Assembly (NCBI GenBank): GCA_036927565.1
Contig: JAYESD010000007.1
Coordinates: forward strand, 7,771,644-7,835,643
Source of the DNA: Tuctoria greenei
Lineage: Eukaryota > Streptophyta > Magnoliopsida > Poales > Poaceae
DNA length: 64,000 nt
Direction: 5' to 3'
Shown here: in pieces, positions 22,858 through 35,866 of the stretch
Layout of the letters: the number at the start of each line of letters is the position of its first letter
How positions within the stretch are numbered: the first letter of the stretch is position 1
Translations under genes and position numbers: made by a program
Notes under the pieces: generated by a model
What the model was told of the DNA's origin: nothing
The model's input: the letters and a program-made list of their open reading frames with translations, nothing else
The model's database searches: none

Positions 22858-24495
22858 CTACTCATCATCGGAGTTGTCGTCGTCATCGCCGCCTTGGTGC
22901 CTGCTGTCGCTCTCCGTAGCCTCTGGGTCAACATGGGCATCATCATCATCATCAGTTGGGGCCGCAGTGGAAGTCCCATCTTCACCAAACTGAGCGAGCT
23001 CCTCGGCAGTGAACTCCGGGAAAGAAGTGAGCTCACCATCACTCTCCTCGGCCGGAGACATAGGAATGTCCATATTGTCGCACATCGCCTTGAGATACTT
23101 CTTGTTGCGACGCTCCATGCAATGTTGCCGAATTTCCGTCTTTCGGCAAGAAGAGAAAAGAGCTTTGAAACATTTGAAGAATCCACTCGATGATGAAGGA
23201 GGAGGTGGAGGAGGTGAAGGCACAAAGTGAGAGGAAGAAGCAGGAGGATCCGCATTCTTCCTCCTAGGAGCAGCCGGCTCAAGAGGAGGGAGTTGAGGTC
23301 GAAGTCTCCGGTGAATTATGTCTTTCTTGAAAGTGAGTCCGGAGATCTTCTCAATCATGTACATAATGTACGGAACGTATCCACATGATCGGTTGGGAGT
23401 GTGCGAGATGTTGAAGATGTCATCAAAGATATAGTCCACCACATGGAAGCGGACATCTCCATCGACAAGGACCAGCACGTGCCTCAAATTTCCTTGTATT
23501 ATCCCCGCATCTCCATCCTTGGGGGCAATGGTCTTTCTGAGGACCTAGTTGAGCACACTATAGAAAGGATTGATGTTTTAGATGTGCCCGGCCTCATACT
23601 ATGCATGACTTGGGTACATATACTCCAGGGTGTCCCGATCAACTGGCTTTAGATTTGAAATGATGATCTCACTATCCAGTTGATCCTCCAAGTCAAGCAA
23701 GTGAGCAAACTCCTAGTAGGTGGTGGAGTATTGCTCTCCATGGGTCATCCAGGTAATCCTCCTGTCCCCATCGGTGTGGAAGTAGATAGTGGAATAGAAC
23801 TGGGCAATTACTTCCACATTCCAGTCATACTGGAAAGCCATGAACTTTTTCAACCCATGCCTCTCGACGGCCTCAATCATAGCATTGAAGGCTTGATGAC
23901 CCTTCTGAGCCATGTAATCCCAGTCTATCCACTGGGCATCTATAACAGGGGTCTACTTGGTCATGTAGACCGTCCGGTAGTAGTCATAGTGGAAGTCACA
24001 CCAGAACCGGAGACCCACTATGCTCCTGTCTCTCTGATAGACAATAATCTTCCTGAGCTTGCGTGCCTTCTCAGCCCCTTTGCCCTAGAAGATGTTAGCA
24101 TCGAAGGCAGCTCCACGGTTTGGGTTCCATGCAGGAGAAGACATCCTCAAGTGGCCTATGGGTTGAGAGGCACCCTTCTTGACCTTGCTAGCAGCCTTTT
24201 TGGCCACTATCACCCTTTTCTTGGGTGCAACATCGACTGGGGCCTTGCCTTTATCTTTGGAGGTCCTTACCCTTTGGGTTCTAGCTTGTTCACCCAAGGT
24301 CACAAGCCGCTTCCTTTTTGGGGCGGCCTCGACAGCTGCAAAATTGTGCTCTTTGCATTGTGTCTTCTTTGCTCTCTGTGACGCAAAGTATGCAACAGCC
24401 ATCTCTTGATCCACTCATCGCTTCCGGCGATAAAGAGCTTGCTTCTCCACTTCGGTCTCGGAGTCAGAAGGTGGAACATACTCATTGTGTGACAT
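22858..24495 (-). pseudogene. copia-3a accessory ORF with acidic tail, seven in-frame stops
   Basis: One frame runs 24495-22858 (545 codons plus stop) starting MSHNEYVPPSDSETE. In order: a basic region with PKRKR and KKAASKVKK (NLS-like), a core with LRFW at about residue 165 and FYSTIYFHTDGDRR at about 233, FDDIFNISHTPNRSCGY, a PPPPPP-SSSS linker at about 423, and a tail ending DDDDNSDDE. Stops occur at R*V, F*G, K*T, Y*E, A*Y, I*N and N*V. The first two (TGA and TAG) are shared with copia-3b. No transmembrane segment or signal peptide is seen, unlike the env-like ORF of soybean SIRE1. Function unknown; nuclear localisation is inferred from composition. Confidence 0.75.
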
Positions 24496-25453
24496 GGTTG
24501 CTGACAAGAGATGCAAGGGAATGTGTATGATTCAAAGGAAGTTAAGGGGTAGAGGTAGAATTCACAAAACCAACATAGGTTAGGGTTTTCACTATGTAAC
24601 CCGGACTTGTCTGCCCAGGGGCCGGACTAGTCCGCACTAGGTCGAACTTGTCCACCCTATGGCCGGACTAGTCCGGTTCATACAGCAAGAACCCTAATCT
24701 AGAGAAATTTTGCAAAAACTACGGATCCTACCACAAAAACAGAGGTACATGATCATAGTGATGTGCACAACAACATTTGTGAAGAGGTTTCTATCAATAG
24801 ACCTAAAAGAATTGAATTTTGGAGATTTTGGATTAGGTGAAGAATACCTCTTCAAATATTCGATTCGATGAAATGTAGGTGCGGAATTGGCCTCCGATGC
24901 TTGGGGAAAGGTTCCTAAGCACCTTAGGGCTTCAATCCACAGATTGGAATCATGATTTTGTGGTTGGAATAAAAAATCGCCGAAGAGGGGGCGGTTTTTT
25001 GAGCGTTTTTGGAGAGAGGGTGTTTGAATGGAAGTGGAGAGGTCGAGGGCTTCCTGGGGAGGTTAAGTACCCAAGGGCTAGACTAGACCGGTCAGGGACC
25101 CATACTTGTTCGGCCTCCGGACTGGGTCCGGACAGCCTGAACCACCAAACTAGTCCGGTCCATTGGAGCGGACTAGTCCGGTCCTAAGACCTAGAACTCC
25201 TATATATTGAGTTTTTAGTGGATCTTTGATTCTTTTGGACTATATTTCACAAAGATCTTTGTAAACGTGGTCAGTAAGCAATCAAAAATCAAACTATGAC
25301 CATGATTCACAAGGATTTAATAATTTCAAAATAATTTGTAGAAAAATTGAGGAGGATGAGTTTTTTGCAAGCATGTGTGAATTTTGAATATAACTATCAG
25401 ATGTGCTAGACTTAAGCCACATTTTAAGAATCTAGGATATTTAGCTCATTCCT
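24496..25453 (-). other. copia-3a spacer between RNase H and accessory ORF
   Basis: Noncoding. Palindromic units occur near 24601-24680 and 25085-25185 (CGGACTAGTCCG and variants). The tail of the RNase H frame (NELNILDS then TAA) occupies 25413-25453, interrupted there by gypsy-1. A TCTTGTCAG acceptor-like site precedes the accessory ATG. Confidence 0.6.
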
Positions 25454-28249
25454 TGTGACGCCCGGTTCCGAAAAATGAACCAAGCTAACGCATATGTATG
25501 CCCAGGATGTTCAACACACATACACGAGTGCATTCACAAAAGAGTATACAGAAAATTACCACAAGACAAGATTAATTAACCAAATTTTATTACACGAACC
25601 ATATTATCCTCAAATACAACCTCTAATGAATATTTATGACAAGTTCAACTAATGCAGCAGAAATAAACTAATTAAGCAAACTAAACAGCTAGGCAACTTA
25701 AGCAATAGGGTATAGAACAACTCCAATCAACACCACAGGCAAAGCTGACGGTAGACACGGCCTAAAAATCCGCATTATCACTAATAAAACTCCCAATCCT
25801 GACCTGCAACTGTTGGGGGGGATTGCAAGAGTGAGTACATGTCGTACTCAACAAGTGTGGAAAGTATGACATGTGGCTGATTCAAATGACGACAATAATA
25901 ATGGCAAAGTGCTGAAAAGTACAGTAAAACATTTGAAAAGCAATATATTATATGTATGTGAAATAAACCCATCATAATCATAAGTAATATCATAATACCA
26001 GTCTGAATTCACCACCATCATCAATAATTCCAGATTTCACCATTTGCCAATAACCATATTCAATACCAGAAATAAATACATAACCATAATATCAACCATA
26101 ACCATAATACCAACCATAACCATCCCAAATACCATCCCAATATCGAGTTTCCTCTAATCATGGAAGTTGTCCAGGTGCTCATAACTGGGAGCACGGCTAT
26201 CATGATAGTTTTATTAGACTCTGCAGATTTTGTACCACTTTACCCACGTGTTCGTGATTTCATCACCTTTCGATGACTAGAACATCTATCATGCCGTCTC
26301 ACACTTCCATCGGTGTGTGGCCAAGAGATCACAAAATAGCCTTTACAAAGGGATTACTAGTCTATTTAGACCCCACTGAGGTTTCACCGGTGGCGATGTC
26401 TCCCACAGAGCACATCTTCAACCAAGGGCCCCCTCTTGAGCCATTCGGATCCCAGGGTAGTCCCACCAATCATCAACAAACCTAATCCGACTACCCCTTC
26501 CCCGAGCATCCACAATGGTCCAAATAGCACTGGCAAATCCCTAATTAATCAGCTACGCCGCACCCATACTTGGCCTCGTGGTGGCACTGTAATCCTGGCT
26601 TATTCTCACATGAACCGGTCCTTAGATCTAAAGCAAGCAAACCACCGTACATACAACCCATCCACATACCACACTTGCTTAGATCACCCGTCATTTAAAC
26701 CAGTTCAGGTTAACCATAGTATCATTAATGCATAATTAAGTCGAGTGGTATAGTTGTTTCCCATCCCAGTTGATTAAGCGTAGCAGAAAGGTGAAAATCC
26801 TTTCCCGACTCTCTACCATAAATTCCAGGTGACAAGGGTGGTCAACAAAACTAGTAAACCTTCCTAGCATAGGATTCCCATCAAAATTGACACAAGCATG
26901 CAGTTTTGCAAACAAAATATTTATTTTAAATAGGATCAATATGCTTCAAGGACACTTGCCTTGCTCTTGCTATTGATTAGGGTCAAAACCTTCAAACTCT
27001 TGGTGTTGTAGATCCTCCGCGGCACTTTCTAGCGCAAATCCGTCTAATCCGCACAATAAACATACAAGACAAGAAACACAATCATAGAGTGCACAAATAT
27101 TACTCAATATGTCATGACATGCATGATTAATGCAAATGCAAGGTAAAACTTGTTACTAGATTGCTTTTAATGATCAATAACTAGTTCTAATAGCATTTAA
27201 CAAGTTTATGCAGGTTTGGAGTTAATTAGATCAAATTTTATAATTAATTCAACACAATTTAACCACGAAGATCGGACTAGTCCGCTAGGGACCGGACAAG
27301 TCCGCACTCTGCGAGATCAGCAGATTAGGGTTTTCTAGATCGACGTGAATTTGGAGATTAGGGGTTGAATTCACATAAGGAAAAGAGAATAGAAGGTATA
27401 CTAGGTGGTTAGGACTCCAATGAATCAAGAAACTTGGAGGTAACACTTGGATCTTGGTGATCTATGGTTGGTGATGAACTTGGAGATGAATTGGTGATGA
27501 AGAACGAAAGCTTGGTGGAGATCTTGATCCTCCTTCGTTTCCTCCTCTTATTCTTGCTTGAGATCTTCTCCTCCCTCCTTGGTGGTGGCTCTCCATGAAC
27601 TAGGGTTTGGGTGGGGTGGAAAAGTGGCAAATAGATGTCAAACCAAGTGGTGGGGCTGTTTATATAGAGGTGGAGGCTAGGGTTAGATGGATTTCGAGTT
27701 TGGGATGAGTAGAGGCCAGTTTAGAGTCCCACATGGGCTCTAAAAAGTTAGGCACAACATCCCTAGACCCACTTAATGTGAAACCCAAGAAACAAGTCAT
27801 AAAACAAAAGATCAATTCGGAGTCACGAAATATCGGACAAGTCTGGAAAGGACCGGACTAGTCTGAAGTCCTCCAGAGAGAAAATCGGACAAGTCTGGCC
27901 CAAAATTGGACAAGTCCGACTTTAGTCAGGGAAGAAATCGGACAAGTCCGCTAAAACACCAGACTAGTCTGGAAAAGTCCAAGGACTTAGCAATTTTTCA
28001 AGGATTCATGGAATATCGGACTAGTCCACACAAAATCGGACAAGTCCGTTTTTAGTCAGAGAGAAATCGGACTAGTCCTCAGCAAAATCGGACTAGTCCG
28101 CACTTTCCTGCATCTTAAGTGCGGTTTTGCTCCAAATCAATTTTAAACGCTCCAAATAAATTTTAAACTCGTTCCTCTTGTTGTGGGTTGATGTTAAACA
28201 TGTATATGAGTGTATGTAGGGCATGATGCATGAAAATGAAGGTGTTACA
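25454..28249 (-). repeat. gypsy-1 3' LTR (2796 bp)
   Basis: TATATAAAC box on the minus strand near 27657-27665. About twelve palindromic CGGACTAGTCCG/CGGACAAGTCCG units lie at 27270-27305 and 27830-28110. A microsatellite-like AACCAT run is at 26082-26150. AAGGGGGGTAGGTT at 28250-28263 (minus) is the polypurine tract. Confidence 0.95.
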
Positions 28250-28252
28250 AAC

Positions 28253-31200
28253 CTACCCCCCTTAAAATGAATCTCGCCCTCGAGATTCGACGCGGAAGAG
28301 AAGAGATAGGGAAATTCCTTCTTGAGATCATCCTCCCATTCACGTCGCTTCATTTTCTGTGTGGTGCTTCCATTGAACTTTACACCATCTAATAACCTTA
28401 TTCCTTGTGACCCTCTCCTTAGTTTCCAAGATTTTGACCAGTTGTTCGGCATAAGTCAAATCTTCATCTAGTTCCAATTCTTCCATTGGCACTTGTTCTT
28501 CCGGTACTCGCAAGCACTTCTTGAGCTGGGAAACATGAAAGACATCATGGACATCCGAAAGATGAGCTGGCATCTCCAACTTATATGCTACTTCTCCTCT
28601 TTTGTCCAAAATCTTGAATGGTCCAATATAACGAGGTGCGAGCTTGCCCCTTGTGTTAAACCTCTTATGACCTCTCATTGGTGACACTTTGAGGTAAACA
28701 AAATCTCCTATTTCAAAGACTAATTTCCTTCTTCTATTGTCCGCATAGCCTATTTGCCTTGATTGGGCAGCCCTCAAGTTTTCACGAATTATTTGGACTT
28801 GCTTTTCGGCTTCTTGCAACACATCCGGACCAAATACTTGAGTTTCTCCTGCCTCATTCCAGAATAAAGGTGTCCTACACTTACTTCCATAAAGCGCTTC
28901 ATGCGGTGACATTTTCAAACTTGCTTGGTAACTATTGTTGTATGAAAATTCTGCGTATGGCAAGCTTTTGTCCCAACTTTTCCCATGCTTCAAAGCACAA
29001 GCTCTTAGCATGTCCTCTAAAATCTGATTAGTTCTCTCGGTTTGTCCATCCGTTTGAGGGTGATATGCTGAACTAAAATTCAACCTCGTTACCAAAGCTT
29101 CATGCAATTTTTGCCAAAATCTAGAGGTAAATTGAGAACCTCTATCCGAGACTATCTTCTTCGGTACTCCGTGTCGACACACAATATGCTCCATGTATAT
29201 TTCGGCCAATTGTGCAGCTGTATATTTGGTCTTCACAGGGACAAAATGAGCTGACTTGGTTAAGCGATCCACAATTACCCAAATTGAGTCATACCCGGAC
29301 TGAGTACGTGGTAAACCAACTATGAACTCCATTCCAATTTCTTCCCACTTCCATTCCAGGATCTTCAATGGCTGCAATAATCCAGCTGGCCTTTGATGTT
29401 CCACCTTGAATTGTTGACACACATCACACAATGCCACGTATTCAGCTATGTCCTTTTTCATGCTATCCCAAGCCTTCAAGTCTTTGTACATCTTCATACA
29501 ACCGGGGTGAATCGAGTATGGCGAGTCATGTGCGTCCTTTAATATTGTCTCCCAAATATGCTTTACATTAGGCACAACGATTCTCTTTCCAAGCCATAAG
29601 GTACCATGTTCGTCTTCATCAAATCTGAATTCTCTTCCTTCTTCGGTCCCTTCCTTGATTTCCTTAATCTCTTCATTTGTGGTATGTGCCTCTCGAATTT
29701 CTTTCTCCAGGGTTGGGTTTAACTCCATCATCTCCATCTCGTTTACAAACCCGAGGTTCAACCGTTCAAACTCCTTGCATAACTCGAATGGTAACTCTCG
29801 AACTGTGAGTTGATGACTTACTCCCTTTCTACTCAAAGCATCGGCCACTACATTGGCTTTTCCCAGATGATAGTTGATCCCCAAATCATAATCTTTGATG
29901 AGCTCCAACCATCTTCGTTGCCTCAAGTTCAGATCTGTTTGTGTGAAAATATACTTCAAACTCTTATGATCCGTATAAATTTCACACCTATGTCCAAGAA
30001 TATAGTGCCTCCAAATCTCCAACGCGTGTACCACGGCCGCGAGTTCCAAATCGTGCGTGGGGTAATTCTGCTCATGTTTCTTCAATTGTCTTGATGCATA
30101 GGCGACCACTTGACCTTCTTGCATCAATACACATCCAAGCCCTTGTCTCGATGCGTCGCAATAAATATCAAAACTCTTGCTCACATCCGGCAGTACCAAA
30201 ACTGGGGTTGTTGTCAACCTCTTCTTTAACTCCTCAAAACTATTCTGACAAGCTTCAGTCCATTGGAACGCCTTTCCCTTCATTAGCAACTCCGTCATAG
30301 GCTTGGCTATCTTGGAAAAGTCCTTGATAAATCGACGGTAATATCCAACCGTCCCAAGAAAACTCCTTATTTCCTTTACATTTTGCGGCGGTTCCCATTT
30401 CAACACGTCTCTCACTTTCCCGGGGTCAACCGATACTCCTCCTCCTGAGATTATATGACCCAAAAACGACACCTCCTTCAACCAAAACTGACACTTGTTG
30501 AACTTGGCATACAATCGATGCTCCCTCAATTTCTGCAACGTAAGCCTCAGGTGTTCCTCATGTTCCTTCTCATCCTTCGAGTAGATCATAATGTCATCAA
30601 TAAACACCACGACGAACTTATCCAAGTACTCCATGAAGACCTTATTCATGAGGTACATAAAGTACGCAGGTGCATTTGTCAATCCAAAGGACATCACGGT
30701 GTACTCATAAGATCCATACCGTGTCCTAAAAGTTGTCTTGCATATGTCCGATGGTCTAATCTTCATTTGAAAGTATCCCAAACTCAAATCAATCTTGGAG
30801 AAGACACAAGCACCCTTCATCTGATCAAACAAGTCCTCTATACGTGGCAAGGTATACTTGTTCTTGATTGTTACCTCGTTGAGAGCTCGATAATCTACAC
30901 ACATCCTTTGGGTTCCATCCTTCTTGTCCACAAACAGCACAGGCGCTCCCCAAGGTGAAGAGCTAGGGCGAATAAAACCCTTCTCTAATTGCTCTTGAAT
31001 TTGCTTCTTGAGCTCCGCTAATTCCATTGGAGGCATCCTATACAGCCTCTTAGCTATAGGTGCAGTTCCAGGTATTAAATCAATAACAAACTCAATGTCT
31101 CGATCAAGTGGCATACCTGGCAACTCATCCGGAAAAACATCCAAAAATTCACACACCACCGAAATCTCCTCAATTGCGGCACCACCCATATGATTCAGCT

Positions 31201-31380
31201 CCAATTGCTTTGGTGAGGTTTGAGATGCTTCAAATTCTATGGTGATCCCTTCTTCATTGGTCAACTTCACCGTCTTCGTGGCACACTCAATGACTCCATT
31301 GTGCTTCCTCAACCAGTCCATACCAAGTATAATGTCCAATCCTTGAGAATCCAAAACAATGAGGTTGGCGGAGAAGTCTA
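28253..31380 (-). pseudogene. gypsy-1 pol: RT, RNase H, integrase, chromodomain
   Basis: The 1004-residue main frame (from 31354, open upstream as KGVDFSANLIVLDSQG) has the end of protease (ILGMDWL), RT with CVDYRALN and the FIDDIMIYS catalytic box, RNase H (FDIYCDASRQGLG), integrase zinc region and core. The core has SDRGSQFTS and DGQTERTNQ, but the first catalytic position reads GMEFIVGLP with Glu at 29327-29329 where family members have Asp. The C-terminus is a chromodomain (LVKILETKERVTRNKVI, CKVQWKHHTENEAT). A small insertion at about 28340-28350 shifts the last part (EWEDDLKKEFPYLF) into another frame. Chromodomains bind methylated H3 tails and direct integration by family knowledge. 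Confidence 0.93.
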
Positions 31381-32799
31381 CCCCCTTATTCTAAGGCTTA
31401 CTTTTGGACATACTATATTTGTCCTCATCTCTCCTCCAGGAGACTTAACCAATAGAGTAAACTTCATATGAGAGATAGCCAAACTATACTTGGCAACATA
31501 CTTCAATGCAATGAATGAATGCGATGCTCCAGAATCAAATAACATAGTCACAGGGTTGGAGTTGGCGAGAAACATACCAATGACCACGTCATCCGCTTGT
31601 TGAGCATCCTCCGTAGAGACATGGTTCACGTTGCCACGAGCAAAATTCTGATGTCCACGGTTCCCTTGTGGCGCTCCTCCATTGGGTCTTGGGTTTTGCC
31701 TCGGCGCATTGCTTCCTTGACCAAGGCCTGACTTAGGACATTGATGCGCAAAGTGCCCAACTTCTCCACAAGTATAACACTTCTTAACTCCACTAGAATT
31801 ATTGGGACGAGCTTGGTTTTGAACATTGGCACCAAGAAAATTAGCACGAGGCGCATAAGGCATTGGAGGCCTAGGTGCTTGCATGAGAGGGCGCTGCTGC
31901 ACAAACTGAGTTGGGCGCGGTGCAAATCCAGGGCGTTGAGCAGGAATAGAGGAGCTGTAATAGGGCGCATTGGGTGGTGCAAGGCGAGGGTGCACATTAC
32001 TTACTTGTTGCTGTCCTTGATATGGCGCCTTGCTCTTGTTGTCCTGTTCTATCTCACGTACCTTGTTCTCAACCACAATTGCTTTGTCCACAAGCTTCTG
32101 AAAATTTGCATAGTCACAATTGAGTAGTTGCACTTCGATTTCATTGTTGAGGCCTCTCATGAACAAGTATTGCTTCCGGCTGTCCTGACTAACATCCTCA
32201 GGCGCATATCTTGAGAGTTTAGTGAACTTATTGAGATATTCACTCACGCTTGATCTTCCTTGTCTTAAATTCTCAAATTCTTGCCTCTTCAAGATCATAA
32301 CTCCCTCCGGCACATAATGAGAACGGAAATTCTCCTTGAATCCGGCCCAAGTAATTCTCTCTTGGTTCTCATGAGCATTGCAATAAGCATCCCACCAATC
32401 CACAGCTGCTTCAACGAGTTGATGAGAAGCAAATAGCACCTTCTCCCGGTCATTGCTTTGGACAATAGCTAGCTTCTTCTCCACGGACTTGAGCCAGTCA
32501 TCCGCATCCATAGGGTCAGCGGCTTGAGCAAAGGTTGGCGGCCTAGTCCTCATAAACTCTCCCAATCGGTTATGAGGAGGCGGGGGTGGCGGTGGAGGCA
32601 TGTGGGGCTGATTGTTTATATTGCCAGCCTGCAGCTGTCCCATAGTTTGTATCATGGTCTGCATGAGCTGGTTTTGCATAGCCAATAGCTGCTCAATGTT
32701 GATAGCTCCCTGAGTAGATCCTTGTCCAATGTTGTTCTGAGGCACTCCATTGTTCTCCTCCTCACCATTGCCATCCCTCTGGTTGCGAGTCCTCACCAT
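31378..32799 (-). CDS. gypsy-1 gag with zinc knuckle and protease N-terminus, 473 aa, frame intact
   Basis: ATG at 32799 follows directly on CTTTTCTTCAG, a good splice-acceptor-like sequence. The protein has a Gln-rich N-terminus (NIEQLLAMQNQLMQTMIQ), a Pro run, the retrotransposon gag domain (DWWDAYCNAHENQERITW, FRSHYVPEGV), CCHC knuckle CYTCGEVGHFAHQC, and the protease start with active site LFDSGASHSF. It ends with VSLRIRG and TAG at a G5 run; reading one base earlier enters the pol frame. Related elements usually have one gag-pol frame, so this is probably a homopolymer indel. Confidence 0.93.
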   Translation of the reverse strand: MVRTRNQRDGNGEEENNGVPQNNIGQGSTQGAINIEQLLAMQNQLMQTMIQTMGQLQAGNINNQPHMPPPPPPPPHNRLGEFMRTRPPTFAQAADPMDADDWLKSVEKKLAIVQSNDREKVLFASHQLVEAAVDWWDAYCNAHENQERITWAGFKENFRSHYVPEGVMILKRQEFENLRQGRSSVSEYLNKFTKLSRYAPEDVSQDSRKQYLFMRGLNNEIEVQLLNCDYANFQKLVDKAIVVENKVREIEQDNKSKAPYQGQQQVSNVHPRLAPPNAPYYSSSIPAQRPGFAPRPTQFVQQRPLMQAPRPPMPYAPRANFLGANVQNQARPNNSSGVKKCYTCGEVGHFAHQCPKSGLGQGSNAPRQNPRPNGGAPQGNRGHQNFARGNVNHVSTEDAQQADDVVIGMFLANSNPVTMLFDSGASHSFIALKYVAKYSLAISHMKFTLLVKSPGGEMRTNIVCPKVSLRIRG

Positions 32800-33051
32800 C
32801 TGAAGAAAAGCAATAGGTAAGAATTAGAAAACGTCCCCAACTATATGCATCAAGGGATATGAAACTAAACAGCTAGCTACACTAGCCTAGGTGGACATGG
32901 CAATGCTAAAGCATCCCAAAATCCTCTATTAAGCACACAAGCAACCAATATATCCAATAGCACACCAAGCAAAAACACATCATTTCCTGAGTGCTCCTAT
33001 GTGCTCTAAAGTGTCCATTCTATCTAGGCTGCATCCTACGGTCAACCTGTG

Positions 33052-33063
33052 GCTCTGATACCA
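33052..33063 (-). promoter_or_regulatory. gypsy-1 primer-binding site
   Basis: TGGTATCAGAGC (then CACAGG) on the minus strand, three bases inside the 5' LTR end. Confidence 0.95.
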
Positions 33064-33066
33064 ATC

Positions 33067-35861
33067 TGTGACGCCCAGTTCCGAAAAATGAACCAAGCTA
33101 ACGCATATGTGTGCCCAGGATGTTCAACACACATACACGAGTGCATTCACAAAAGAGTATACAGAAAATTACCACAAGACAAGATTAATTAACCAAATTT
33201 GATTACATGAACCATATTATCCTCAAATACAACCTCTAATGAATATTTATGACAAGTTCAACTAATGCAGCGGAAACAAACTAATTAAGCAAACTAAACA
33301 ACTAGGCAGCATAAGCAATAGGGTATAGCGTAGCTCCAATCAACACCACAGGCAAAGCTGACGGTAGACACGGGCTAAAACTCTGCATTATCACCATTAA
33401 AATCCCAATCCTGACCTGCAACTGTTGGGGGGGATTGCAAGAGTGAGTACATGTCGTACTCAGCAAGTGTGGAAAGTATGACATGTGACTGCTTCAAATG
33501 ACGACAATAATAATGGCAAAGTGCTGAAAAGTACAGTAAAACATTTAAAAAGCAATATATTATATGTATGTGAAATAAACCCATCATAATCATAAGTAAT
33601 ATCATAATACCAGTCTGAATTCACCACCATCATAAATAATTCTAGATTTCACCATTTGCGAATAACCATATTCAATACCAGAAATTGATCCATAACCATA
33701 ATATCAACCATAACCATAATACCAACCATAACCATCTCAAATACCATCCCAATACCGAGTTCCCTCTAATCATGGAAGTTGTCCAGGTGCTCATAACCGG
33801 GAGCACGACTATCATGATAGTTTTATTAGACTCTGTAGAGTTTGTACCACTTTACCCACGTGTTCGTGATTTCATCACCTTTCGATGACTAGAACCTCTA
33901 TCATGCCGTCTCACACTTCCATCGGTGTGTGGCCAAGAGATCACAAAATAGCCTTTACAAAGGGATTACTAGTCTATTTAGACCCCACTGAGGTTTCACC
34001 GGTGGTGATGTCTCCCACAGAGCACATCTTCAACCAAGGGCCCCCTCTTGAGCCATTCGGATCCCAGGGTAGTCCCACCAATCATCAACAAACCCAATCC
34101 GACTACCCCTTCCCCGAGCATCCATAATGGTCCAAACAACACTAGCAAAGCCCTAATTAATCAGCTACGCCGCACCCATACTTAGCCTCGTGGTGGCACT
34201 GTAATCCTGGCTTATTCTTGCATGAATCGGTCCTTAGATCTAAAGCAAGCAAACCACCATACATCCAACCCATCCACATACCAGGCTTCCTTAGATCACC
34301 CATCATTTAAACCAGTTCAGGTTAACCATAGTATCATTAATGCATAATTAAGTCGAGTGGTATAGTTGTTTCCCATCCCTGTTGATTAAGCGTAGCAGAA
34401 AGGTAAAAATCCCTTCCCGACTCTCTACCATAAATTCCAGGTGACAAGCGTGGTCAACAAAACTTGTAAACCTTCCTACCATAGGATTCCCATCAAAATT
34501 GACACAAACATGCAGTTTTGCAAACAAAACATTTATTTTAAACAGGATCAATATGCTTCAAGGACACTTGCCTTGCTCTTGCTGTTGATTAGGGTCAAAG
34601 CCTTCAAACTCTTGGTGCTGTAGATCCTCCGTGGCACTTTCTAGCGCAAATCCGTCTAATCCGCACAATAAACATACAAGACAAGAAACACAATCATAGA
34701 GTGCAAAAATATTACTCAATATGTCATGACATGCATGATTAATGCAAATGCAAGGTAAAACTTGTTACTAGATTGCTTTTAATGATCAATAACTAGTTCT
34801 AATAGATTTTAACAAGTTTATGTAGGTTTGGAGTTGATTAGATCAAATTTTAGAATTAATTTAACACAATTTAACCAGGAAGATCGGACTAGTCCGCTAG
34901 GGACCGAACAAGTCCGCACTCTGCGAGATCAGTAGATTAGGGTTTTCTAGATCGACGTGAATTTGGAGATTAGGGGTTGAATTCATGTAAGGAAAAGATA
35001 ATAGAAGATATACCAGGTGGTTAGGACTCCAATGAATCAAGAAACTTGGAGGTAACACTTGGATCTTGGTGATCTAGGGTTGCTGATGAACTTGGAGATG
35101 AATTGGTGATGAAGAACGAAAGCTTGGTGGAGATCTTGATCCTCCTTCGTTTCCTCCTCTTCTTCTTGCTTGAGATCTTCTCCTCCCTCCTTGGTGGTGG
35201 CTCTCCACGAACTAGGGTTTGGGTGGGGTGGAAAAGTGGCAAATAGATGTCAAACCAAGCAGTGGGGCTGTTTATATAGGGGTGGAGGCTAGGGTTAGAT
35301 GGATTTCGAGTTTGGGATGAGTAAAGGCCGGTTTAGAGTCCCACATGGGCTCTAAAAAGTTAGGCACGATGTCCCTAGGCCCACTTAACGTGAAACCCAA
35401 GAAACAAGTCGTAAAACAAAAGATCAATTCAGAGTCACGAAATATCGGACAAGTCCGGAAAGGACCGGACTAGTCCAAAGTTCTCCAGAGAGAAAATCAG
35501 ACAAGTCTGGCAAAAAATCGGACAAGTCCGACTTTAGTCAGGGAAGAAATCGGACAAGTCCGCTGAAACACCGAACTAGTCCGGAAAAGTCCAAGGACTT
35601 AGCAATTTTTCAAGGATTCATGGAATATCAGACTAGTCCGCACAAAATCGGACAAGTCGGTTTTTAGTCAGAGAGAAATCGGACTAGTCCTCAGCAAAAT
35701 CGGACTAGTCCACACTTTCCTGCATCTTAAGTGCGGTTTTTCTCCAAATCAATTTTAAATGCTCCAAATAAATTTTAAACTCGTTCCTCTTGTTGTGGGT
35801 TAATGTTAAACATGTATATGAGTGTATGTAGGGCATCATGCATGAAAATGAGGGTGTTACA
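33067..35861 (-). repeat. gypsy-1 5' LTR (2795 bp)
   Basis: Near-identical to the 3' LTR; scattered single-base differences only. TATATAAAC box near 35269-35277 on the minus strand. Palindromic units at 34882-34920 and 35445-35715. Confidence 0.95.
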
Positions 35862-35866
35862 CTCCT

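Larger units (their letters stand above)
25454..35861 (-). mobile_element. gypsy-1: Tekay-like chromovirus (Ty3/gypsy), 10.4 kb, both LTRs present
   Basis: LTRs of 2796 and 2795 bp in the same orientation start TGTAACACC and end GTCACA on the minus strand. Flanks are TTCCT (25449-25453) and CTCCT (35862-35866), a 5-bp duplication with one mismatch; the uninterrupted site in copia-3b (46835) reads CTCCT. Gag, protease, RT, RNase H, integrase and C-terminal chromodomain are present in that order, which defines a chromovirus. Integrase first Asp is replaced by Glu and there are two frameshifts, so it is defective. Confidence 0.95.

Noticed and set aside
22858..24495. Reading the copia-3 accessory ORF as an envelope gene
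   Set aside because: No signal peptide, membrane helix or Cys-rich ectodomain; basic N-terminus and acidic tail suggest an intracellular protein.
33885..34127. 80-codon plus-strand ORF in the gypsy-1 5' LTR, also present at 9885-10127 and shortened at 26273-26485
   Set aside because: It is antisense to the element, the copies differ about equally at silent and replacement sites, and one has an early stop; conservation is explained by LTR homology.
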